A stretch of 64,000 bases of DNA, from assembly GCA_003856375.1 (NCBI GenBank), contig CP034120.1, positions 2,170,001 to 2,234,000 of the forward strand. The letters are read 5' to 3'. The stretch is from Glaciecola amylolytica (GTDB lineage: Bacteria > Bacteroidota > Bacteroidia > Flavobacteriales_D > Crocinitomicaceae). Positions 17,201 to 25,906 of the stretch are shown one piece after another; within the stretch, counting starts at the first letter, position 1; every line of letters begins with the position of its first letter. A program made the translations under genes and the position numbers. The notes beneath the pieces were generated by a model. It was not told the DNA's origin, did no database searches, and saw only the letters and a program-made list of their open reading frames with translations.

Positions 17201-18636
17201 TTTTGATGACCGCTTTGGTTCCTTCTTTAGGTTTTATTCCGATGGCAATCAGCACCGGAGCCGGCGGAGAAGTTCAAAAACCATTGGCAACAGTTGTCAT
17301 TGGCGGGTTAATCATTTCAACCTTCCTCACACTCTTTCTTTTGCCGGTTTTGTACATTTTCTCCGAAAAAGGAAGAAACTATTTTCAATCTTCCTCCAAA
17401 ACCAAAGCAATTTCCGTTCTGATTCTCGGTTTTCTCAGTTTCCATTCAGTGGCACAGCAACCGATCGATTTGTCTAAAGCAATTGATACCGCTTTAAAGA
17501 ATAACAAGTCCATCAAAGCGGCAGAAACGCAGGTGAATTATTCCCGTGCGCTGAAGAAAAGCGGATTTGATATCGAACAGGCGAACGCCGGATTTGAATA
17601 CGGACGTTTTAACAGTCTTCGTCTGGACAACCGGTTTTCCCTGTCGCAAACCATTCAATTCCCAACTGTTTATCGCAATCAGGAACGATTGATCCAAACC
17701 GGAATCCGGATGAGTGAACTGGGATTTTCTCAAAAAACACTCGAAACGACGCTTGGAGTGAAACAGTTATTCTATCAATTGCTGATTCTGGGCGAACAGC
17801 GAAAATTGCTTCAAAGCGCCGACAGCATGTTTGCCAATTTTCAGCAAAAAATCAAACTGCGCTTTGAAAGCGGCGATATTGATGTTCTGGAAATGGCTAC
17901 TGCCGATAATCAGCGCATGCAGATTTCCAATCAACTCAATCAATTGGAAGCCAATTACGCCTTTCTGCTGGATCGATTCAACCTGTTTCTAAATGCCAGT
18001 GTCAGCTATTCACCGGCATCAGCGCAAATTCAATACCTGCTCCCGATTTTACCGGACAGCAATGCCTTGAAACGCAATTACGGCAGACAGCTTCAGGAAC
18101 AGGAACTGCTTTTCTCGCAGCAACAATTACAACTGGAAAGAAGCAGGCTTCTACCCTCTTTGAGCGCCGGTTTCAGCAACACAACGATTATGGGCTGGCA
18201 AACACCGAATCGGGATGCAACAGACTTCTATTTCGGAAGTTCCAAACGGTTTACCTCTCTGAATGTCGGAATCGGGATTCCTTTGTTTTTCGGTGCGCAA
18301 AAATCACGGATCCGGGCGTCGCGGTTTTCCGTTCTTCAAAAACAGCAGGAACTGGATGCTTTGAATCAGGAATTAAATCTGCAGCTGACAAATGCTTTGA
18401 GGGTTTATCAGCGAAACAATCAATTGGTGCAATCTTTTAATCAAACCATGATTCCGAATGCCAATACGATGATCCGTACAGCTTCTGAAAAACTCACCGC
18501 CGGAGAAATCGGATACATCGACTGGGTTGTTCTGGTCAATCAGGCCATGCAGATCAAGAGTGATTATTATTTCACGATCCAGCAATTCAACGAAGCAGCT
18601 TTCGAAATTGAAAAAATCAGCAACATCAATCTTTAA
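14263..18636 (+). CDS. CusA/CzcA heavy-metal RND pump fused to a TolC-like outer-membrane channel
   Basis: I start at the ATG at 14263 (MLQKIIDFSVRNKFVVGL), the usual RND N-terminus. Residues 1-1040 form the inner-membrane pump with two sets of helices and large periplasmic loops. The fourth helix region, MSLGAIDFGLIVDGSVIVVE, has the acidic residues of the proton relay in metal-specific pumps. Near residue 1050 a signal-peptide-like stretch (ISVLILGFLSFHSVA-QQ) leads into about 400 residues of TolC/CzcC type with two helical-hairpin repeats. The pump exports heavy-metal ions; Cu(I), Zn, Co and Cd types cannot be told apart here. The CusB gene follows after 12 bases. Confidence 0.93.
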   Translation: MLQKIIDFSVRNKFVVGLFVIALLFWGSYQVTKLPIDALPDITDNQVQVLTVSPSLGATDIERLITFPIEQSCSNIPGLKQVRSFSRFGLSLVTLVFTDETDIHLARQQINEQLQKVKQELPSGIGSPELAPLSTGLGEIYQYVVRPKEGYESQYGPMELRTIQDWIVRRQLLGTPGVAEVSSFGGKLKQYEIAIKQEQLKANNLTITDVFDALEKNNENTGGAYIEKGPTVLYIRSEGLTSSIPDIQQIVLKNLENGTPLLLKDVASVRFGSAIRYGAMTFNAKGEVAGAVVMMLKGENSSEVVKRVKERIAEIQKMLPEGVVVEPFLDRTKMVNNAIETVETNLLEGALIVIFVLVFFLGNIRAGLIVSSVIPLSMLFAIILMNLFGVGGNLMSLGAIDFGLIVDGSVIVVEVILHRFSHSRQFKQITRIDQKQMDAEVSKSTGSMIKSAVFSQIIILIVYLPILSLEGIEGKMFKPMALTIAFAILGAFILSITYVPMMSALCLKKEISHKKTITDRLMIWLERKYQPGLNRLLNFPKMILGTTLLIFGLAIYLLMQMGGEFIPQLEEGDFAVETRLLTGSNLNNTIQATQQASKILLERFPEVTKIVTKIGSAEVPTDPMPFEAGDMMVILKDKKEWTSAKSFTELSEKMTRELEEVPGITVGFQFPVQMRFNELMTGARQDIVCKIYGENLDTLTHYAGKLAQIIGSVKGAINIYEEKMTGMPQVVINYKRQEMAKYGLNVGDVNRVVNTAFAGQIAGQVYEGEKRFDMVVRLENDQRKNITDIRNLMIQTGQNTQIPLSYVASVEEMEGVNQIQRENTKRRIIVGFNVSGRDVQSIVKELQSKVEKQLNLSREYRIEYGGSFENMTAAKERLSIVVPIALLLIFLLLFFAFNSVKQGLLIYTAIPLSAIGGIIALWLRDLPFSISAGVGFIALFGIAVLNGILLVSEFNRLKKEGWKDVKRIVIHATKSKLRAVLMTALVPSLGFIPMAISTGAGGEVQKPLATVVIGGLIISTFLTLFLLPVLYIFSEKGRNYFQSSSKTKAISVLILGFLSFHSVAQQPIDLSKAIDTALKNNKSIKAAETQVNYSRALKKSGFDIEQANAGFEYGRFNSLRLDNRFSLSQTIQFPTVYRNQERLIQTGIRMSELGFSQKTLETTLGVKQLFYQLLILGEQRKLLQSADSMFANFQQKIKLRFESGDIDVLEMATADNQRMQISNQLNQLEANYAFLLDRFNLFLNASVSYSPASAQIQYLLPILPDSNALKRNYGRQLQEQELLFSQQQLQLERSRLLPSLSAGFSNTTIMGWQTPNRDATDFYFGSSKRFTSLNVGIGIPLFFGAQKSRIRASRFSVLQKQQELDALNQELNLQLTNALRVYQRNNQLVQSFNQTMIPNANTMIRTASEKLTAGEIGYIDWVVLVNQAMQIKSDYYFTIQQFNEAAFEIEKISNINL

Positions 18637-18648
18637 AAAGACATTTAT

Positions 18649-19779
18649 ATGAAATCAATCATCGCATTCGGGCTCCTTCTTTTTCTTCTGCAATCATGCG
18701 GAAGCCACGAAGAAACGAATACAAACACAGAAGACAATAAACAAACGCTTCAATCCGATGAAGTGCATCTTACCGGAAAACAGATTCAAAACGCAGGAAT
18801 CCTCTCGGGAAAAGCCGAAAGCCGCGACATGCATCTTTCTTTGCAGGTAAACGGAACCATTGATGTTCATCCGGATAATCAGGTTTCGATAAGCGCTCCT
18901 TTGGGCGGATACCTGAGAAAAACCACGCTCATTCCGGGAACCAAAGTGGGTAAAGGTACAGTTCTCGCAACGCTGGAAGATCAGCAATACATTCAGCTGC
19001 AACAGGATTACCTGACGGCTAAAAACAAACTTCAGTACCTGGAAATCGACTACAAACGCCAGAAAGGTTTGAATGAAACGAAAGTTGCCAGCGACAAAAC
19101 CCTGCAGCAAGTTCAGAGTGAATACAGCAATCAGCGCATTTTGGTGCGTTCACTGGCAGAGCAGCTTCGTTTGATTGGTCTGGTTCCTGAAAAGCTCAGT
19201 GAAAACTCCATTTCCCGAAGTGTTTCCATTCATTCACCCATTTCGGGATATGTGGTGAAAGTCAATGCGAATATCGGAAAGTACATCAATCCGTCGGATG
19301 TGATTTTTGAACTGATCAATCCCACAGACGTTTGCATCAATCTCACTGTTTTTGAAAACGATGCTTCCCGTTTGAAAATCGGACAGCTTGTCAAATTCGT
19401 TACAAACAGCAATCCTGACAAGGAATTTACAGCGAAAATCGAACTCATTTCACCGAGTATTGACACAGATAGAAGTACACAGGTACACGCCAAACTAATC
19501 CGATCCACTTCCGAATTATTACCGGGCACATTTGTGAATGCGGAAATTGAGATGGATCGTGCAAAAGTGAACTGTATTCCCGATGAAGCATTGGTGAAAT
19601 GGGAAGGAAAGGAATATATTTTTGTTGAAGAAAACAAAGGATTTTATCGCATGACTCCGGTCAAAACCGGAAGTTCAAATGAAGGATTTACGGAACTGAA
19701 GTCACCACTTCCTTCAAAAAACATCGTCATCAAAGGTGCTTATACTTTGTTGATGAAACTAAAAAATAATGAAGAATAA
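18649..19779 (+). CDS. CusB/CzcB-type periplasmic adaptor lipoprotein
   Basis: The 376-residue protein has a lipoprotein signal (LLFLLQSC). It then shows the membrane-fusion-protein order: barrel strands, a lipoyl-like half (VSISAPLGGYLRKT), a helical hairpin (about 120-185), the second lipoyl half (SIHSPISGYVVKVN) and a C-terminal barrel ending KNIVIKGAYTLLMKL. It bridges the RND pump and the outer-membrane channel. It lies 12 bases after the CusA-TolC gene and ends the cassette before a hairpin terminator. Unlike the other adaptor in this window it lacks His-rich segments. Confidence 0.92.
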   Translation: MKSIIAFGLLLFLLQSCGSHEETNTNTEDNKQTLQSDEVHLTGKQIQNAGILSGKAESRDMHLSLQVNGTIDVHPDNQVSISAPLGGYLRKTTLIPGTKVGKGTVLATLEDQQYIQLQQDYLTAKNKLQYLEIDYKRQKGLNETKVASDKTLQQVQSEYSNQRILVRSLAEQLRLIGLVPEKLSENSISRSVSIHSPISGYVVKVNANIGKYINPSDVIFELINPTDVCINLTVFENDASRLKIGQLVKFVTNSNPDKEFTAKIELISPSIDTDRSTQVHAKLIRSTSELLPGTFVNAEIEMDRAKVNCIPDEALVKWEGKEYIFVEENKGFYRMTPVKTGSSNEGFTELKSPLPSKNIVIKGAYTLLMKLKNNEE

Positions 19780-19818
19780 TTTGTCGAAAAACACGGATTC
19801 AATCAGATTCTAAACAAG

Positions 19819-19845
19819 AACGGGGAGCTTTAAATTCCCCGTTTT
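19819..19845. terminator. Hairpin between convergent genes
   Basis: AACGGGGA (19819-19826) pairs with TCCCCGTT (19836-19843), flanked by A and T runs. It can serve the efflux cassette and the SRPBCC gene from the other side. Confidence 0.75.
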
Positions 19846-19864
19846 CAATTCCTGATTTTCCGGA

Positions 19865-20281
19865 TCAATATGTTTCCGTGTACTTCTTAAAATTGTCCAG
19901 AATAGCCTGCCAGCCAGCTTGCTGCATTTCGATCGGGTTCTCGCCTTCTGCATCAAAAGTTTCGATTACTTCTGTTGCGTCGCCGCGATTGATAAAGGTA
20001 ATCTGTGTTTTTCGTCCGTCTTCCATTGTATAAGCAATCCGTTCGTTTGCAACTACTTCATCATATACTCCTCCGAAATCAAATCCGAAACTTCCGTCTT
20101 TTGCTTCCATTCTGGCACTGAACTTCCCACCTACACGCAGATCATTCTCCGATTTCGGAGTATGCCAATCCGGTGAAGCACTATTCCACTTCATAATGTG
20201 TTCCGGCGCATTCCAGTAATCCCAAACTTTCTCAACCGGCGCATTCACCTCGCTTTGAACTGTTATCTGTACTTTTTCCAT
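19865..20281 (-). CDS. SRPBCC/AHSA1-domain protein
   Basis: From the ATG at 20281 the product has 138 residues; a start seven codons earlier is possible. ITVQSEVNAPVEKVWDYWNAPEHIMKWNSAS is the standard opening of the START/AHSA1 fold, with DLRVGGKFSARMEA and a final helix (GWQAILDNFKKYTE). Such proteins bind hydrophobic ligands or assist other proteins. It stands alone, convergent with the efflux cassette. Confidence 0.88.
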   Translation of the reverse strand: MEKVQITVQSEVNAPVEKVWDYWNAPEHIMKWNSASPDWHTPKSENDLRVGGKFSARMEAKDGSFGFDFGGVYDEVVANERIAYTMEDGRKTQITFINRGDATEVIETFDAEGENPIEMQQAGWQAILDNFKKYTETY

Positions 20282-20702
20282 TCCCCTTGTTTTTAATTGC
20301 AATTTATGAATTTTAATAAAACGCTATGAGGTTAGAGTTTGTTCATTCAAAAAGTCGTTTTGCCATTCCGATTTGATTTTCCATTATATGGCACATCTCA
20401 CCATATTTTTGAATTCCTCTTACTTTTTTCGAACCAGGAAAACAACTTGCTGTGCTATTTACCAGGCGGAACAGGTTATTAATTTATTGCTTTTTTCATA
20501 CTACATCCATACTTAATCTATACTTGGCCCATAGGTGTACCATCTTAAAATAACGATACTTATTCGCAAAGGTGATTTTTTGGTTTCGAGAGGAATTCAG
20601 TTCTATTTTCATCCGTGCTTTTGAAAAGCATTTTCGAATAAGCGATTTCTTTGATTGCTCTATTTAAGGTAATTTTGGTAGTATTGAAGTACTAACGGGA
20701 CA
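20282..20702. other. Intergenic region without a supported gene
   Basis: The stretch is AT-rich, has stops in all frames and shows no RNA gene. Its only recognisable feature is the promoter of the Crp/Fnr gene at its right end. Confidence 0.6.
20670..20694 (+). promoter_or_regulatory. Promoter and small inverted repeat before the Crp/Fnr gene
   Basis: TAATTTTG (20670-20677) matches the -7 box and TTTG at 20650-20653 lies 16 bases upstream, slightly short for a -33 box. Just downstream TAGTA-N6-TACTA (20679-20694) forms an inverted repeat that could be an operator for the regulator itself. Confidence 0.45.
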
Positions 20703-21287
20703 ATGAAGCAAAAATTACACGAATATCTCTTCAAACTGAATTTGCTGAACGCGAACGAAATTGAGCATTCACTTTCTTTGTTTGAAGAGTTTAAGCTCAA
20801 AAAAGATCATTACTTCATAGTTGAACAGGAGATTTGCGACAAAGTAGCTTTCATAGCCAGCGGTGGTCTAAGAGCTTTTTCTACAAATCCGGATGGCAAC
20901 GAAAATATAACCTGCTTTAAATTTGAAAATCAATTCGTGACTTCTTATGAAAGCTTAGCCCTTCAGCAACCTTCAAAAAAGAATATGCAGGCAATTGAGA
21001 ATTGCCATTTATTGGTCATAGACTTTAACAAGCTCAATCAATTGACAGAAGCAGTTCCCTCCTGGAAATTTATTTCAAATTTGATCATGGAACAGGAGTT
21101 TATGAGCAAAGAGGATTATCTTCTAAATCTCAATAATAAGTCTGCCAAAGAAAAATACCTGCATGTCATCACGCAATCTCCTGAGATTGTAAAAAGAGTT
21201 CAGACCAGTCACCTTGCATCCTACCTTGGCATTACCCCAAGAACCCTTACACGGGTTAAAAGAGAAATTTTGCAGCCTGCTCTTTAA
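20703..21287 (+). CDS. Crp/Fnr family transcriptional regulator
   Basis: The 194-residue protein has a cyclic-nucleotide-binding-like barrel (about 10-120; VAFIASGGLRAFSTNPDGNE and NCHLLVIDFNKL) and a C-terminal winged helix with VQTSHLASYLGITPRTLTRVKR as the recognition element. The barrel lacks the full cAMP phosphate-binding cassette and the N-terminal cysteines of Fnr, so its effector is unknown. It precedes a metallo-hydrolase gene by 58 bases and may control it. Confidence 0.9.
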   Translation: MKQKLHEYLFKLNLLNANEIEHSLSLFEEFKLKKDHYFIVEQEICDKVAFIASGGLRAFSTNPDGNENITCFKFENQFVTSYESLALQQPSKKNMQAIENCHLLVIDFNKLNQLTEAVPSWKFISNLIMEQEFMSKEDYLLNLNNKSAKEKYLHVITQSPEIVKRVQTSHLASYLGITPRTLTRVKREILQPAL

Positions 21288-21345
21288 AGACAAATGTCCT
21301 TTCCAGCTCATTACAGCAGCATTAGTTTTGAAATAAAAAACCAGT

Positions 21346-22026
21346 ATGCAACAAATAGCTAAAGACGTTCATCATATTTCATTAATGCCAAGAGACGGTA
21401 TTAACTGCTACATTATTGAAGGTGTGCTGATAGATTCAGGAATAAGAAGCTCGTTTAATAAAATTGTCAACGGTCTAAAACAAGTTCCCGTTTATGCACA
21501 TGCTTTAACCCATGCACATGCAGACCATCAGGGTTGCAGTGATAAGGTCTGTAAAGAGTCCGGTGTGCCGCTCTATTGCCATGAAAAAGAAGTGTATCGC
21601 ACAGAAACAGGACTGGTAACAAGAGATTATCCGTCAAGCAAAAACCTGATAGCAAGGTTTCAACAGAAATACTGGGCCGGACAAGGACACCAGGTGGACA
21701 AAACGTTGAAGGAAAATGATTTGATCGGAAATTTCCGGGTTATTGAGACTCCGGGACATTCAGCCGGACATATTTCTTTTTTCAGAGAGAAGGACGGAGT
21801 GCTTATTGTTGGCGATGCGGCAACAAATATGAACTTATTGACAACCATAAAAGGACTTCATTCCCCACCTGATATCTTTACCTCCGACAAACAGGAAAAT
21901 GCAAAGTCTTTAAAGAAATTAGCCGATTTAAATCCTCAGATTCTGTGTTTTGGTCATGGCCCGGTTTTAAAGAATACCAACAGAACTTTCGAAAAATTTG
22001 TCGACAAATGCCAGCATGATCGTTAG
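21346..22026 (+). CDS. MBL-fold metallo-hydrolase
   Basis: The 226-residue protein has the metallo-beta-lactamase motif THAHADH (His56, His58, Asp60, His61), then ETPGHSAGHISFF, VGDAAT and FGHGPV for the remaining metal ligands. Members hydrolyse thioesters, lactones or other esters; the substrate is not determined. A TAGTTTTG box at 21323-21330 could give it its own promoter, although it directly follows the Crp/Fnr gene. Confidence 0.9.
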   Translation: MQQIAKDVHHISLMPRDGINCYIIEGVLIDSGIRSSFNKIVNGLKQVPVYAHALTHAHADHQGCSDKVCKESGVPLYCHEKEVYRTETGLVTRDYPSSKNLIARFQQKYWAGQGHQVDKTLKENDLIGNFRVIETPGHSAGHISFFREKDGVLIVGDAATNMNLLTTIKGLHSPPDIFTSDKQENAKSLKKLADLNPQILCFGHGPVLKNTNRTFEKFVDKCQHDR

Positions 22027-22224
22027 TAGCTGTTTTGTGAAAACCAGATATAAATACCTGTTTATTCATTTCGGTTAATTATCACCTTACGGGTGCTTTT
22101 ATTATCGCACATCTTTGTTCTGTAATTTTTCAGCATTGATCTGCGTAACTTCTACTCTACTACAACTTAATTTAGTTTATCAACCAGCCTGCTTTTTTTT
22201 GTAGCGCGAATTTCTAAAATTCAT

Positions 22225-22260
22225 AAAAACCTCCCAATACTACTTAGTGGGAGGTTTTTA
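22225..22260 (+). terminator. Strong rho-independent terminator
   Basis: AAAAACCTCCCA (22225-22236) pairs perfectly over 12 bases with TGGGAGGTTTTT (22248-22259) and runs into more T. It closes the Crp/Fnr-MBL unit. Confidence 0.85.
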
Positions 22261-22397
22261 TTTTTTGACTTGTCCGATAATAACTTTGTATGATTCGTTA
22301 TGCTTCTGTCAGGACTCGAATTGACATTCGCAGGCAGATCACATTTATCCAGGCAACTTTTCAATTCCTTCTCCGTTTGATTTACAAAGTGATTCAC

Positions 22398-23156
22398 ATG
22401 AGATCTTTCTATCTGGTAATAAGCTTTTTAATCTTCACCATCAAAAGTGTACATTCCCAGGAAGACAGTTTGACGATTTTTTCAGAAAAGAACGAACCAC
22501 CAGCACAGCAGGGAGATTCCGTTTTTCTCCTCACAGCAATTCCGGATTCTTTGATCTGGCGTTTCCGCGAACCATTTCCATTTCCGGGTTGTATTGTTCC
22601 CATGAAAATAGATACTTTCAATTTAGGGAAGTTTCTCCATTTTAATTCTTCTCAGATATTCTGTCTCTTTTATTCCAGATACAACAAAGCCGGTGCGCTG
22701 CAGGATATCAAAAAACATGAAATGCAAATCCTTTTTTCCGGAGGATTCGGAGGTATGCCGGATTTTAGCTCAGCAGAAGATCAACTTTTTCAAAAACGCT
22801 ATGGTCTGACCTTTCATTCTCAGGGTTGTCTTCGTTCCGGTGAAGGTGAAAATGAAGCAGAATACAATCAAACCATTTTTGCTTATTTAGATAAAACCTA
22901 CGGCACAAAATGGCGTTATGAATTGCGAAAGGATGCCATCGGGTTTGAAGCTCCTGAAGGAATCACTGAGATCAAAACGGAATTATCCGGATTAACTTCT
23001 CTGGCTTCTCTGCTGGTTCCTGAAAATGAAACAAATACTGGAAAATCTCCTATGAGCAGTTCAAGCCCGGAAAATTCAATTTGGTGGTACATTATGCCAA
23101 CCAGCGGATTTGCTCTTTTACTGGCGCTTTATTTCATCAAGAAAAGGAGGAAGTAA
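22398..23156 (+). CDS. Exported protein with a C-terminal membrane anchor, unknown function
   Basis: I prefer the ATG at 22398, which opens a clean signal peptide (MRSFYLVISFLIF, cleavage near VHS-Q) and gives 252 residues. The earlier ATG at 22290 overlaps the expected transcription start, since a TAACTTTG -7 box occupies 22281-22288. The mature domain contains LFSGGFGGMPDFSS and YGTKWRYELRKDAIGF. A Ser/Asn-rich spacer leads to one hydrophobic helix (WWYIMPTSGFALLLALYF) and KKRRK, so the chain is anchored with a short cytoplasmic tail. I do not recognise the family. Confidence 0.65.
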   Translation: MRSFYLVISFLIFTIKSVHSQEDSLTIFSEKNEPPAQQGDSVFLLTAIPDSLIWRFREPFPFPGCIVPMKIDTFNLGKFLHFNSSQIFCLFYSRYNKAGALQDIKKHEMQILFSGGFGGMPDFSSAEDQLFQKRYGLTFHSQGCLRSGEGENEAEYNQTIFAYLDKTYGTKWRYELRKDAIGFEAPEGITEIKTELSGLTSLASLLVPENETNTGKSPMSSSSPENSIWWYIMPTSGFALLLALYFIKKRRK

Positions 23157-23256
23157 CTAATTATCAACGCTCAGCACTCTTTATTGCAATTTTTTTTCGT
23201 TTGCGAAATCAAAACTTTCTTCCTAAATTGTCCCCTAACCTTTTTAAACTATTCAT

Positions 23257-24600
23257 ATGAAAAGAATTATTCTAAGTGCATGGCTGCTTATGGCTATGCA
23301 TGTGTCAACCGCTCAAACCGTTTCCGACAACCTGAATTGGGCACCCGGAACCGGAACAACTACCGCAACCAGTCCTGATTTTGCTTTTTGTGACGGCAAG
23401 AAAATCAGTTATACCATCACTTCCGTCGATCAGGTATTATTTTCTCACGTTTCAACCGCAGGAAATCCTGCTTTGATTAACGGAATTATCTTTCCTACCA
23501 ATACAGCGAATACCTTTAACACGAATATTCCAATAAACATCAGTTTCACAGACACCGTTTGTAATTTACGAATCCGCTTTGTAGATCTGGACGGTATATC
23601 AAATGAATCGATCGATGGGATTTCTCCGGCTTATACCAATCTTATTGATGAAATCGGTGACTTTTTTGATCCGGGGGGCGTGATGACCTCAGTGGATGCA
23701 ACGATTGATAACGCTACAGGATGGGTTCAATGGGACGGACCTCTTTCCAGTATTTTTTTCAATTACTCCCGTCCCGGAGGTGGTTTCGGATTATCTATCG
23801 ATTCCATTGCTTTCGACTGTTGTGAAGTTCCTTGCAGTTGTCCGCACAAAGCCAAGTTTAATTCGATCGGATCGGTAAGTATGAGCGGAGGAACTTCCTC
23901 CAATGTCAATCTGAACAGTGCAGGAATTCCGGTGAAATCTATTTGCATTGACATTCCGTTTTACATTTCGAACGTAAGTGATGACTGCCTGAAGTGTAAT
24001 CTTCCGAATCAGGAAAGATTCGGGACCATTAAAGGAGCTCAGTCAATTGCAGGTACGCCTGCCGTACTTCATGATCCGAAAGGTTTGGGTTATTCGAGAA
24101 AGATTTGCTGGACTTTCCCGACACCGACAGTTGTTAACGAAAATATCCAGATCGACCTGGTATTCCCGGGAGTGCTTAGTTTGAGTTGCTGTAAAAACAG
24201 TGTGAGTTATTGTCTGGATGTAACTTTCAACAATGCAGATTGTTCGTCTTGTGAGTCTGAGATTTGTACTAAATTCCCTCTGACAGTCATTGAAGGGCCA
24301 ATAGATGAAATTCCAAAATCGGCTGGAAATTCAGGAGGCAGATACAATGATTTTGCAGAGAAGAAAGGATTCCAGTTGTCACCGAATCCTTCCGACGGAA
24401 AAGTGGAAGTTACCATTCTGGATGAATCGCTTGTTGGCGGGAAATTGACGATTGTTCATGTTTCAGGATCAACTGTTTTATCGACTTCTGTGTCTAAAGC
24501 AAAGGAAACATTGCAACTTACTCATTTTTCTCCGGGAACTTACGTTGTTACTATTGAAAACAACGGACGTACCTCATCAGAAACATTAATCTTTAAATAA
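23257..24600 (+). CDS. T9SS type A sorting-domain surface protein
   Basis: The 447-residue protein has a signal peptide (cleavage near VSTA-Q) and an N-terminal beta domain with FTDTVCNLRIRFVDLDG and a Cys-rich hinge (CCEVPCSCPHK). A second beta region has spaced cysteine pairs. The last 75 residues are a type A sorting domain: LSPNPSDGKVEV, then GSTVLSTSV, FSPGTYVVTIENN. Surface location through the T9SS is expected; no enzyme motif is seen. A terminator follows directly. Confidence 0.85.
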   Translation: MKRIILSAWLLMAMHVSTAQTVSDNLNWAPGTGTTTATSPDFAFCDGKKISYTITSVDQVLFSHVSTAGNPALINGIIFPTNTANTFNTNIPINISFTDTVCNLRIRFVDLDGISNESIDGISPAYTNLIDEIGDFFDPGGVMTSVDATIDNATGWVQWDGPLSSIFFNYSRPGGGFGLSIDSIAFDCCEVPCSCPHKAKFNSIGSVSMSGGTSSNVNLNSAGIPVKSICIDIPFYISNVSDDCLKCNLPNQERFGTIKGAQSIAGTPAVLHDPKGLGYSRKICWTFPTPTVVNENIQIDLVFPGVLSLSCCKNSVSYCLDVTFNNADCSSCESEICTKFPLTVIEGPIDEIPKSAGNSGGRYNDFAEKKGFQLSPNPSDGKVEVTILDESLVGGKLTIVHVSGSTVLSTSVSKAKETLQLTHFSPGTYVVTIENNGRTSSETLIFK

Positions 24601-24610
24601 AGATCGAATC

Positions 24611-24650
24611 AATCCCAGTCCGGTCAAATTGATCGGATTGGGATTTTTTA
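24611..24650 (+). terminator. Terminator after the T9SS protein gene
   Basis: AATCCCAGTCCG (24611-24622) pairs with CGGATTGGGATT (24634-24645) with one mismatch, followed by a T run. Confidence 0.8.
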
Positions 24651-24754
24651 TCACCTGGTTGAATTAAATCATTCCTCAACAGAAAAGTGTGAATTCGAAC
24701 CGATTAGCCCTTTGATTTTCTAACGAAATCGTATATTCGGGGAAATTCTTTGCG

Positions 24755-25894
24755 ATGCATAGGTATTTCACCTTCACACTACTACTTTTTGCAGCCACTC
24801 ATATCAAGGCTCAAACAACCATTTCAGGCTCCTTTGTTCACGGAGGAATTACCCGATCGTATTCATTCTATGTTCCTGCTTCCTATGTTCCGGGTCAAGC
24901 TCTTCCCCTGGTTCTGAATCTTCACGGATTGGGAACTGATGGCGCTTATCAGGCGCAATACCGCGATTTCCGTCCAATTGCCGACACAGCTAACTTTATA
25001 GTAGCTCATCCGGACGGTTCGATGATGCTGGGGCAGCACTTCTGGAATTATGGCCATGTACTGGGGTCAACGGTAGATGATATTGGTTTTCTGGAAGCTC
25101 TTGTCGACACGATTTCCGCTCATTATTCCATCAATCCGAATCGGATTTACAGTACGGGAGCTTCAAATGGCGGTTTTATGTGTTATGCTTTGGCCTGCCA
25201 GAGCAATCGTTTTGCAGCAATTGCAGCCGTTACGGGTTCGATGTCGGTCAATATGTACAACACTTGCAATCCGTCTTATCCGATTCCAACGATGCACATT
25301 CACGGAACAAATGATCAGATCAATCCATATGTTGGAAATTCAACGATGAAGGGCATTGAGGAAGTTACCGCTTTTTGGGTCGATCAGAATAATTGCACTG
25401 CAACCCCGGTAATTACGTCCATACCAAATAATAACATGACCGACAACGCAACAGCTGAACGGTATTTGTATGCCAACGGGAATGAAGGACATACGGTGGA
25501 GCTTTTTAAAATTACCGGCGGTGGACATACCTGGCCGGGAGCTTTTGTTTCAACATCGAACGGAAATACTTGTATGGATTTCAGCGCCTGTATTGAAATC
25601 TGGCGGTTTTTTAGTCAGCATGAACGGGGTGAAACCGCTTCTCTCAACCATGAAATTCATGAGCATTCAATCAATATCTGGCCGAATCCCGGAAACGGAA
25701 TGTTTTCCATTCAATCAGAAAATGCGCTTGTGACGACGGTTGCACTTTTCGATCTGCAAGGCCGTTTGATTGAAAAGCATTCCGGAGAAAATATCCAGAC
25801 TTTGGATCTCAGTCATTTAAGTTCAGGAAACTATTTACTCCGGATTTCAGGAAAGCATTTCAACACCTTCAAACGAATTCAGATTTCGGCTTAA
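24755..25894 (+). CDS. T9SS-secreted PHB-depolymerase/feruloyl-esterase family hydrolase
   Basis: After a signal peptide (cleavage near IKA-Q) the 379-residue protein has a LpqC/PHB-depolymerase alpha/beta-hydrolase domain. LNLHGLGTDG forms the oxyanion region, GASNGG (Ser137) the nucleophile, HGTNDQ (Asp187) and GGGHTWPG (His258) the rest of the triad. A type A sorting domain (IWPNPGNGMFSIQ to GNYLLRISGK) ends the chain. The enzyme acts outside the cell on an ester, either a polyester or feruloyl/acetyl groups on plant polysaccharide; these cannot be separated from sequence. Confidence 0.9.
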   Translation: MHRYFTFTLLLFAATHIKAQTTISGSFVHGGITRSYSFYVPASYVPGQALPLVLNLHGLGTDGAYQAQYRDFRPIADTANFIVAHPDGSMMLGQHFWNYGHVLGSTVDDIGFLEALVDTISAHYSINPNRIYSTGASNGGFMCYALACQSNRFAAIAAVTGSMSVNMYNTCNPSYPIPTMHIHGTNDQINPYVGNSTMKGIEEVTAFWVDQNNCTATPVITSIPNNNMTDNATAERYLYANGNEGHTVELFKITGGGHTWPGAFVSTSNGNTCMDFSACIEIWRFFSQHERGETASLNHEIHEHSINIWPNPGNGMFSIQSENALVTTVALFDLQGRLIEKHSGENIQTLDLSHLSSGNYLLRISGKHFNTFKRIQISA

Positions 25895-25906
25895 AACACT
25901 ATTCAC